DNA of 5,964 nucleotides, taken from Candidatus Hydrogenedentota bacterium (GTDB taxonomy: Bacteria; Hydrogenedentota; Hydrogenedentia; Hydrogenedentiales; CAITNO01). The notes beneath the pieces are model-generated. The model was given only the letters and a program-made list of their open reading frames with translations. It did no database searches and was not told the DNA's origin. Position 1 is the first letter of the stretch. Every line of letters begins with the position of its first letter. Location of the stretch: positions 1 to 5,964 of the forward strand of contig CAIXUF010000428.1 of assembly GCA_903922535.1 (NCBI GenBank). Direction: 5' to 3'. The position numbers and the translations under genes are program-made. Shown in pieces: positions 1 through 5,181 of the stretch.

Positions 1-602
1 GAAAAAACGGCTTCGCAGAATGCCCCACAATCCACGATCGTCTCTCGGGTGGACTTCGGAAGACCCCAAAGGAGAGTCTGAATTTTGGCCCTCCACCTTT
101 TTGGAAGGCCCCTTTCGCGGGAAAGACGGAGAGGAGACGGTTTCTCCGAATAGGAAAATCGGTTTCGTCAGTGGCACTGTTTTCCGAAGGCCCCGGTACG
201 GGGGAATGCCTGTCGGGAGCGCGGCACACTCCTTCGTGCAGGGCTTCTTGCCGTGGTTTGGAGTGCCCCCCCGAAAAGACCCTCGAAACGGCCCGAAAAG
301 GGCGAAAACGGCTCTGTGTTGGGCGAAACGGTCTGTTCCTGGAGGGCAAATCACGCTTATTTCGGGGCAAAGCAGGCGTGATCAGCGGCTTCTGCGGCGT
401 GAGAAATGCGTCCGCAATGCGCCTGGCCCAGGCGTAGGGAGTGCCCGGCTGTTCCTGGGGCCGCAAAGGCGTTTCTCGACCTGCACGCTTTGCGTCATGG
501 ACAGCGGCAGGGCTTGTTCAGTGGGCGCCAACTGGCCGAAACGAAGGGGAATCTGGTCGTCCGCATCCATTCAGAAATTGAAATCCCGGCCTAGTAATGG
601 AA
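1..602. other. Non-coding, weakly repetitive stretch with no supportable gene
   Basis: No reading frame here gives a convincing protein. The longest open frame (20-628, plus) translates to a basic, Arg/Pro/Gly-rich chain without recognisable motifs or a ribosome binding site, and runs into the terminator hairpin. What can be seen is repeated short words. GGARTGCC occurs at 203-210, 260-267 and 438-445, with a similar GAATGCCCC at 18-26. CTGTTCCTGG occurs at 333-342 and 449-458. A near-tandem GGGCGAAAACGGCTCTGT / GGGCGAAACGGTCTGT pair lies at 300-317 and 321-336. Several imperfect inverted repeats are present: 87-94 with 103-110, 351-356 with 376-381, and 462-468 with 488-494. It could be decayed intergenic repeat DNA or a long untranslated region; I cannot assign a function. 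Confidence 0.55.
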
Positions 603-626
603 ACGCCACCCGGATGCGGGTGGCGT
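603..626 (-). terminator. Hairpin terminator after the ferredoxin-AOR operon
   Basis: A perfect 10-bp inverted repeat (ACGCCACCCG at 603-612, CGGGTGGCGT at 617-626) closes a 4-nt loop. It lies 41 nt beyond the stop codon of the minus-strand AOR gene. Read on the minus strand, the stem is followed by TTTCCATT, a short and imperfect U-rich tail; on the plus strand it is followed by GAGGATAG, with no T-run. The direction and position therefore fit a factor-independent terminator for the leftward operon. The short tail leaves open that it acts instead as an mRNA 3'-end stabiliser. Confidence 0.75.
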
Positions 627-667
627 GAGGATAGAGCGACTTCGCGATCGGCCTTCGAACTCGTGTC

Positions 668-2491
668 TTAGAACACCGCCTCCATTTCCGCGGGCGGAAC
701 GCCGTTTTCGTCCCAGCCGCGCTCTTTGTAGTAGAGCGTCAGCATTTCCGAGAACTCCTCCTGGTCGAGCTTCTTGCCGGCGTTGGGGCCGTTGAGGATG
801 GGGGCCATGCGGACTTTGTAGGGGAGGGAGTCGTCCGCGCGTGTGGCGCCCATGTGGACGTTGATCCTGCGCGTCAGGCTGTAGATGACGTTGGACAGGG
901 CGAGCAGGTCTTCCAGCGTGGTCTCTTTGCCGGTGACGCAGGAGTAGAACTTCTCGTAATGGCGCTCGTTCAGGCCCAGTTCAATCCAGGGCAGGCGGCA
1001 GACGCCGAGCATGTCGAAGAGCGGGCGCAGCGTCTGGTGGTAGATGACGAGGTCGACCTTCTGCTGCGCCGTCCAGTTCTTGCCCTCTTCGATTTCCTTG
1101 GCGATGGTCCAGGCGCGGGTGTGGTGGGCGCCGATGTCGGAGGTGGCGTAGGCCAGGCCCATCGAGGTGCCGACGCGGCTGTCGTAGGCGGACTGTTCGA
1201 GCCCCTTGACCTGCAACAGCAGCTTCTCCATCTCGGGCCAGCGCGCGATGATGGCCTTGGCACCGTCTGCCAGCGTGTTGCCGACGCCCTCGCGCACGGA
1301 AATCTTGCGGATCAGGTCCAGGATGGTCGTGTCGTCGTTCCACGAGATCTCGCGCCCGTCCATGTCTTCCAGCGAGATCACGCCGGTTTCATAGCCCTCA
1401 ATGAGCGCGCCGATGATGCCGCCGACGGAAATCGTGTCCACGCCGAATTCGTCGCAAAGCCGGTTCGCCTCAAGCACCGCGTCAAACTTGTCAATGCCCA
1501 GGTTGGAGCCGAGCATGGCGCAGGATTCATACTCCGGCCCCTCGGTCACGGTGCCGGTGTATTTGCCGTTCTTCACGAGGCAGATGTTGCCGCAGCACAT
1601 GGGGCACATGAAGCAGGCGCTGTCGCCGATCTTGTACCCGTCGAGCATCGTCTCGCCGTTGATCTTGTTGTGCCCGGCAAACACCGTCGCCTTGAAATTG
1701 TGGGTGGGCAGGATGCCCTGGGTGTTGGCGTACTCGATGACGCCCATGAGGCCCTGCTGCTGCCACACGCCGAAGTTCTTGTGCTCGCGCATGTAGCGGA
1801 TGGCCTTGTCGGCCTCCTTCACCAGCCCGGCCATGTCGGCCACGGGCAGGTCTTTGCCGCCGCGCACGACGATGGCCTTGAGGTTCTTGCTGCCCATGAT
1901 CGCGCCGATGCCGGTGCGTCCCGCGTTGCGGCTCCAGTCGCAGTTGACGCAGGCAAAGCGCACCAGGTTCTCTCCCGCCACGCCGATGGAGGCGACGTGC
2001 ACGTCGCTGGCGCCCAGCGCCTTCTTGACCATGCCCTCCGTCTCGAGGCAGGTCTTGCCCTTGAGCTGCGGCATGGGGATGATTTGCGCCTTGTCGTCGT
2101 CGATGAACAGCACGGAAAGCTGCGGCGCTGCGCCGGTGACGGACAGGAAGTCCAGACCCGCCTGGCGTAGTTCCACGCCGAACGAGCCGCCCATGGACGA
2201 ATCGCCGTAGAGGCCGGTGGCGGGGGAGATGGACACGAAGGAGGTCTTGCCGGACGACGGCAGGTACACGCCGGTCAGCGGGCCGGGCGCGATGACCAGC
2301 AGGTTCTCGGGGCCGAGCGGGTCGATCTTGAAGTCGTGGGCCTTTAGGTTCTCCCACACCATCTTCGCGCCGAATCCGCGGCCGCCGACGTACTTGTCAA
2401 TGATCTCGTCGGCAAGCGGCTTGCGCTCGCAGGTGCCCGCGCTGAGGTCGCAATGCAGATACCTCCTGAAATAGCCCTTCTTCGCGGTCAT
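668..2491 (-). CDS. Aldehyde:ferredoxin oxidoreductase family protein (tungsten-pterin catalytic subunit)
   Basis: This 607-residue protein matches the usual AOR length (about 600). Family members carry a W or Mo bis-pterin plus one [4Fe-4S] cluster, act in the cytoplasm, and classically convert aldehydes to carboxylates using ferredoxin. No signal peptide or membrane segment is seen. The N-terminal AOR domain (about 7-210) shows GGRGFG (36-41), PGPLTG (69-74) and AGRTGIGAIMGSKNLKA (190-206). Cluster cysteines are C293, C296 and C300 (CxxCxxxC), with C498 as the fourth. Both pterin motifs DxxGx(D/C) are intact: D347-EFGV-D352 and D493-MLGV-C498. GPEYE (318-322) and H457 fit the conserved active-site Glu and His. 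The position equivalent to R80 of the neighbouring AOR is K82. The start is set by ATGA overlap with the ferredoxin gene and an AAAGGAGG site. The pairing resembles AorB, or less likely BamB; no FAD subunit follows before the terminator. The substrate cannot be read from the sequence. Confidence 0.95.
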   Translation of the reverse strand: MTAKKGYFRRYLHCDLSAGTCERKPLADEIIDKYVGGRGFGAKMVWENLKAHDFKIDPLGPENLLVIAPGPLTGVYLPSSGKTSFVSISPATGLYGDSSMGGSFGVELRQAGLDFLSVTGAAPQLSVLFIDDDKAQIIPMPQLKGKTCLETEGMVKKALGASDVHVASIGVAGENLVRFACVNCDWSRNAGRTGIGAIMGSKNLKAIVVRGGKDLPVADMAGLVKEADKAIRYMREHKNFGVWQQQGLMGVIEYANTQGILPTHNFKATVFAGHNKINGETMLDGYKIGDSACFMCPMCCGNICLVKNGKYTGTVTEGPEYESCAMLGSNLGIDKFDAVLEANRLCDEFGVDTISVGGIIGALIEGYETGVISLEDMDGREISWNDDTTILDLIRKISVREGVGNTLADGAKAIIARWPEMEKLLLQVKGLEQSAYDSRVGTSMGLAYATSDIGAHHTRAWTIAKEIEEGKNWTAQQKVDLVIYHQTLRPLFDMLGVCRLPWIELGLNERHYEKFYSCVTGKETTLEDLLALSNVIYSLTRRINVHMGATRADDSLPYKVRMAPILNGPNAGKKLDQEEFSEMLTLYYKERGWDENGVPPAEMEAVF

Positions 2492-3021
2492 AATTCCTCC
2501 TTTCCGATTTCGGCGTAGCGGATGACCCTGGTCTCGCCGCCTTCGGAATACTCAATCTCTTTCATCTGCGCATAGCCCAGCACATTGCTCAGGCGGTTGG
2601 CGGAGCCCATCGAATACTCCGGCAGCAGCACCAGCGCCCCTTTCGGGCACTGCCTGGCGCACTCGGGATCGCCGCCGCACATGTCGCACTTGATGGGGAA
2701 GGTGCAGTCGTCATGGGCGTAGACCGCGCCGAACGGGCACGCCTCGATGCAGCGGAAACAGGAAACGCAAATGTCCTGGTCCAGCTTCACCACGCCGTCG
2801 TCGCGGCTGATCGCGCCGACGGGGCAGGCGGTGGCGCAGGGCGGCTTCTTGCACTGGCTGCACACAATGGGCATGCGCACCACCGGGTGCGGGTAGGTGA
2901 CGAGCACGCGCACCGCGCTCTTCTTGGGATTGTTTACGCCGAAATGCTTGATGGCGCACACCATCTCGCAAATCTTGCAGCCCGAGCAGTTCTCGGGTAT
3001 CACCGTCAGTTTCTTGGGCAT
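2488..3021 (-). CDS. Four-cluster [4Fe-4S] ferredoxin, electron-transfer partner of the adjacent AOR
   Basis: This is a 177-residue soluble protein with 16 cysteines in four cluster motifs: C12/C15/C18/C22, C54/C57/C62/C66, C85/C88/C91/C95 and C112/C115/C121/C125. The pattern is that of HycB/DmsB/AorA-type iron-sulfur subunits, which string [4Fe-4S] clusters into an electron wire. CP pairs follow the usual ferredoxin pattern at C66-P, C95-P and C125-P; C106 is an additional cysteine. Residues 131-177 lack cysteine and may form a docking tail. There is no Tat or Sec signal, so it should be cytoplasmic, unlike many DmsB partners. It is the first gene of the leftward operon and overlaps the AOR gene by 4 nt, which strongly suggests a stable complex like AorA with AorB (or BamC with BamB). 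The start at 3021 is supported by GAGGAG 8 nt upstream and by the first cluster motif lying close to the N terminus. Confidence 0.93.
   Translation of the reverse strand: MPKKLTVIPENCSGCKICEMVCAIKHFGVNNPKKSAVRVLVTYPHPVVRMPIVCSQCKKPPCATACPVGAISRDDGVVKLDQDICVSCFRCIEACPFGAVYAHDDCTFPIKCDMCGGDPECARQCPKGALVLLPEYSMGSANRLSNVLGYAQMKEIEYSEGGETRVIRYAEIGKEEL
2496..2503 (-). promoter_or_regulatory. Ribosome binding site of the first AOR gene, inside the ferredoxin gene
   Basis: On the minus strand AAAGGAGG lies 4 nt before the AOR ATG and within the last codons of the ferredoxin gene. Together with the 4-nt ATGA overlap (2488-2491), this indicates translational coupling, so the two subunits should be made in linked amounts. 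It also fixes the AOR start at 2491. Confidence 0.8.
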
Positions 3022-3029
3022 CCGGGGAA

Positions 3030-3035
3030 CTCCTC
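3030..3035 (-). promoter_or_regulatory. Ribosome binding site of the ferredoxin gene
   Basis: On the minus strand GAGGAG sits 8 nt before the ATG at 3021-3019. Spacing and sequence are close to ideal, and no other good start lies nearby in this frame. Confidence 0.75.
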
Positions 3036-3097
3036 AATAGAGGGTAAAGAGACCATTGTCCACAAAAACGGCATCACCAGTTCAACGTCTTTTTTAG

Positions 3098-3127
3098 GTC
3101 ATACCACCATGGCATGCAGTGTTTCAA
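3098..3127 (-). promoter_or_regulatory. Candidate sigma70-type promoter for the ferredoxin-AOR operon
   Basis: On the minus strand TTGAAA (3127-3122, 5 of 6 matches to the -35 consensus) is followed after 18 nt by TATGAC (3103-3098, 4 of 6 matches to -10). TGG precedes the -10, giving an extended -10 (TGn). Transcription would start near 3091, leaving a leader of about 70 nt before the ferredoxin ATG. It is the best match in this gap, but promoters called by eye are uncertain. Confidence 0.45.
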
Positions 3128-3129
3128 AT

Positions 3130-3148
3130 CGGCACGGCGACCGGCACG
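3130..3148. repeat. Short direct repeat CGGCACG between the divergent promoters
   Basis: CGGCACG occurs at 3130-3136 and again at 3142-3148, a 12-bp step. It lies just upstream of the -35 of the leftward promoter and between the two promoter candidates. That position suits a regulator site acting on both directions, but two 7-bp copies could be chance. Confidence 0.25.
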
Positions 3149-3176
3149 AATGAACATAACGCTTCGCAGACTGTTT

Positions 3177-3185
3177 TGCTATACT
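3177..3185 (+). promoter_or_regulatory. Candidate extended -10 promoter for the second AOR gene
   Basis: TGCTATACT contains TATACT (5 of 6 matches to TATAAT, 3180-3185) preceded by TGn, the extended -10 form that can work without a good -35. No convincing -35 is seen 16-18 nt upstream. It lies 28 nt before the leader ORF start and 75 nt before the AOR start, which fits a start site near 3192. Confidence 0.5.
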
Positions 3186-3199
3186 GGCTCCCGACAAGA

Positions 3200-3255
3200 A
3201 GGAGTGCGTCGAATGGAGGACGCCATCGCTTGGAACCGTTCCGGATCAGGAGTGC
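3200..3255 (+). repeat. Repeated ribosome-binding block AGGAGTGC ahead of two start codons
   Basis: AGGAGTGC occurs at 3200-3207 and 3248-3255, each followed by GAATGG within a few bases (ATG at 3213 and at 3260). The two initiation blocks are 48 and 47 nt apart, so the ATGs fall in different frames. This looks like a small tandem duplication of a translation start, though convergence on Shine-Dalgarno sequence could explain part of it. Confidence 0.4.
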
Positions 3256-3296
3256 AAGAATGGCCACGAAACTTGGCGGATACGCCGGAAAAATAA
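3213..3296 (+). CDS. Putative 27-aa leader peptide overlapping the start of the second AOR gene
   Basis: A short ORF (MEDAIAWNRS... ending in TPEK) begins 8 nt after a very strong AAGAAGGAG site (3196-3204), which is stronger than the AOR gene's own site. It ends at TAA 3294-3296, 37 nt inside the AOR gene in a different frame. The AOR ribosome binding site (3248-3252) lies within it. The peptide has two Trp and three Arg residues, no membrane segment and no known family. A ribosome on this ORF would cover the AOR start, so it could couple, delay or reduce AOR translation. It could also be a by-product of a duplicated start region. The strong site is what makes translation plausible; I have no homology support. 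Confidence 0.4.
   Translation: MEDAIAWNRSGSGVQEWPRNLADTPEK
3248..3252 (+). promoter_or_regulatory. Ribosome binding site that sets the second AOR start
   Basis: AGGAG lies 7 nt before ATG 3260-3262. The frame stays open upstream to an ATG at 3119, but the extra 47 residues look non-coding and that ATG lies upstream of the promoter candidate. The family-type N terminus (GGYAGKIMSIDLS) begins directly after 3260. Confidence 0.7.
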
Positions 3297-5152
3297 TGTC
3301 CATTGACCTTTCCAGCAGGAAGACGGCGGAGTATCCCTGGACAGACGAGGATCGGGCACGCTATCTCGGCGGAAAAATCATGGCCACCAAGATCCTCTAC
3401 GACACCATTCAACCGGGAACGGACGGATTGGCGCCGGAGAACTGCCTGGTCGTCTCCACGGGACCGCTGTCGGCCACGGGCGCGCCCTCTTCCAGCCGTT
3501 TCAACGTGTCGGCCATCTCACCCTTGACCGGAATCAGCGCCTCGTCGAATTGCGGCGGCAATTTCGGCCTCTCCCTGAAAAGGGCCGGGTATGACGCCCT
3601 GGTGATCACCGGAAAGTCCGACACCCCGGTATGGATCGAAATCAAGGGGGAGGAAGTCCTCTTCCACGATGCCGCGGAACTCTGGGGAAAGCTGACGGGC
3701 GAAACGCAGGAGCTGCTGGGCAAGGACGGGAAAATCGTCATAGGACCGGCCGGCGAGCATCTGGTCCGCTACGCCTGCATCTTCAGCGGCGACCGCACCG
3801 CGGGCCGCGCGGGTCTGGGCGCGGTCATGGGTTCAAAGAACCTCAAGGCGGTGACGGCATCGGGAAGCGTCAAGATTGAGGTGAACAACCGCGAGAGGAT
3901 GAAGAAGATCTATGGCGGCTGGATCAAGATGCTTCAGGCGCACCCGTTGACAGGCGAGGCCATGCCGAAATACGGGACCGGCTTCCTCCTGCGCCTGATG
4001 AACCAGCACAGGGTCCTGGCCACGAGAAACTACAAGTACGGCCAGTTCAAAGACTTTGAGATGCTGTCGGGGCAGACCCTGGCGGAAAAACACCTGATCA
4101 AGAACATCGGCTGCACCACCTGCCCGATCAAATGCGGGCGTTTGGTGACCGTGGACGGAAAGGCCGTGAAAGGGCCCGAACTGGAAACGCTCGGCCTGCT
4201 CGGGCCGAACCTTGAAAACAATGATCTTCCCAAGATTCTCAAATGGAACTATCTGCTGGACGAATTCGGCATGGACACCATCAGCGCCGGCAGCACCATC
4301 GGCTTTGCCATGGAGCTTCAGGAAAAGGGCCTGTGGGACAGCGGCCTGAATTTCGGCCACACCGACGGACTGGACAAGGTCATTGAGGACATTGCTTTCC
4401 GGCGGGGCATCGGTGATCTGCTGGCGGAGGGCACCAAACGCCTGGCCGAGAAGTTCGGCGGCAAGGAATTCGCCATCAATGCCAAGGGGCTGGAGCTGGC
4501 CGCCTACGAACCGCGCGGCGCGGTGGGGCAGGGGCTGGGGTATGCCACGGCGAACCGCGGCGGCTGCCATCTCAACGCGGGGTATCTGGTCCTCATGGAG
4601 GGCCTCGGCCTCGGCATGAATCCCTACACCACCCACGCCAAGGCTGCCCTCAACATCCTGAACCAGAACCTCATGGAAGCCATTTCCGCCGCCGGCTGCT
4701 GCCTGTTTCCGCTCTTCTCGTTCTATCCGGGCTGGCTCATCACGCACCAGAGCAACCCAATCGCGAAACTGGTCAATGCCATTCTTCCCTACTCCGGCTG
4801 GTCGGTGAACCTGCTCAACCGGCTTCCGGCTAAGTTCCTGCCGATTCATCTGCCGCTCTTCCCCTACACCAAGGCGTTGTCGGCAGTCACGGGAATGAAG
4901 ATAACCGTCGGCGTCCTCAAGGAAATCGGTGAACGCGGTTACAATCTCGAACGCCTGCTGAACATCCGCATGGGCCTCACGGGCGCGGACGACTCGCTGC
5001 CCAAACGACTCTCCGAAGAGAACCAAGTCGAGGGCGATTCCCGCACGCACGTGCCCGTAAAGAAGATGGTCGCTGCCTACTACAAGATCCGCGGTTGGGA
5101 CACGACGGGCGTGCCCACGGAGAAAAAGCGGAAGGCATTGGGGCTGAAATAG
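3260..5152 (+). CDS. Aldehyde:ferredoxin oxidoreductase family protein, variant with long acid-free insert
   Basis: This 630-residue cytoplasmic protein is an AOR paralog. The N-terminal domain (about 6-205) contains GGYAGK (6-11), TGPLSATGAPSSSRFNVS (67-84), SPLTG (87-91) and AGRAGLGAVMGSKNLKA (181-197). Cluster cysteines are C285, C288 and C292, with C481 the likely fourth. The first pterin motif is intact (D334-EFGM-D339); GPELE (305-309) and H437 fit the active-site Glu and His. The second motif reads SAAGCC (476-481), so the usual Asp is Ser476. From C481 to the conserved DDSLP is about 40 residues longer than in the neighbouring AOR. Residues 474-554 contain no Asp or Glu and are rich in Leu, Pro, Phe, Tyr and Trp, which suggests a hydrophobic lid or a membrane-facing surface (inference). 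No ferredoxin gene follows; the gene ends 29 bp from the stop of a convergent AOR gene. The reaction is presumably low-potential aldehyde/acid chemistry; the substrate is unknown. Confidence 0.94.
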   Translation: MATKLGGYAGKIMSIDLSSRKTAEYPWTDEDRARYLGGKIMATKILYDTIQPGTDGLAPENCLVVSTGPLSATGAPSSSRFNVSAISPLTGISASSNCGGNFGLSLKRAGYDALVITGKSDTPVWIEIKGEEVLFHDAAELWGKLTGETQELLGKDGKIVIGPAGEHLVRYACIFSGDRTAGRAGLGAVMGSKNLKAVTASGSVKIEVNNRERMKKIYGGWIKMLQAHPLTGEAMPKYGTGFLLRLMNQHRVLATRNYKYGQFKDFEMLSGQTLAEKHLIKNIGCTTCPIKCGRLVTVDGKAVKGPELETLGLLGPNLENNDLPKILKWNYLLDEFGMDTISAGSTIGFAMELQEKGLWDSGLNFGHTDGLDKVIEDIAFRRGIGDLLAEGTKRLAEKFGGKEFAINAKGLELAAYEPRGAVGQGLGYATANRGGCHLNAGYLVLMEGLGLGMNPYTTHAKAALNILNQNLMEAISAAGCCLFPLFSFYPGWLITHQSNPIAKLVNAILPYSGWSVNLLNRLPAKFLPIHLPLFPYTKALSAVTGMKITVGVLKEIGERGYNLERLLNIRMGLTGADDSLPKRLSEENQVEGDSRTHVPVKKMVAAYYKIRGWDTTGVPTEKKRKALGLK

Positions 5153-5181
5153 GCTTCAGACAAACACTTCCGGTCAGGCAC

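Noticed and set aside
20..628. 202-codon plus-strand open frame in the left region
   Set aside because: It has no ribosome binding site or recognisable domain, its composition is Arg/Pro/Gly-rich, it reads through the repeated words, and it stops inside the terminator hairpin.
854..2170. Long open frame antisense to the first AOR
   Set aside because: Composition (Val, Ala, Asp, His, Gly rich) is typical of the shadow of a GC-rich gene; the opposite strand has a full family match.
668..3021. Assignment of the ferredoxin-AOR pair as benzoyl-CoA reductase BamBC
   Set aside because: Gene pairing fits, but so does AorAB; no other Bam or benzoate-pathway gene is in the window and the substrate residues cannot be judged by eye.
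10..3170. Exact 10-mer GCTTCGCAGA at 10-19 and 3161-3170
   Set aside because: Several 10-mer repeats are expected by chance in 6 kb, and the flanks do not match.
3119..3259. Upstream in-frame extension of the second AOR (47 residues)
   Set aside because: The extra residues lack family similarity, the ATG at 3119 has no ribosome binding site, and it lies upstream of the promoter candidate; AGGAG before 3260 sets the start.
3833..5050. Long open frame antisense to the second AOR
   Set aside because: It is also a GC-codon shadow; there is no start signal, and the sense strand encodes conserved AOR motifs throughout.
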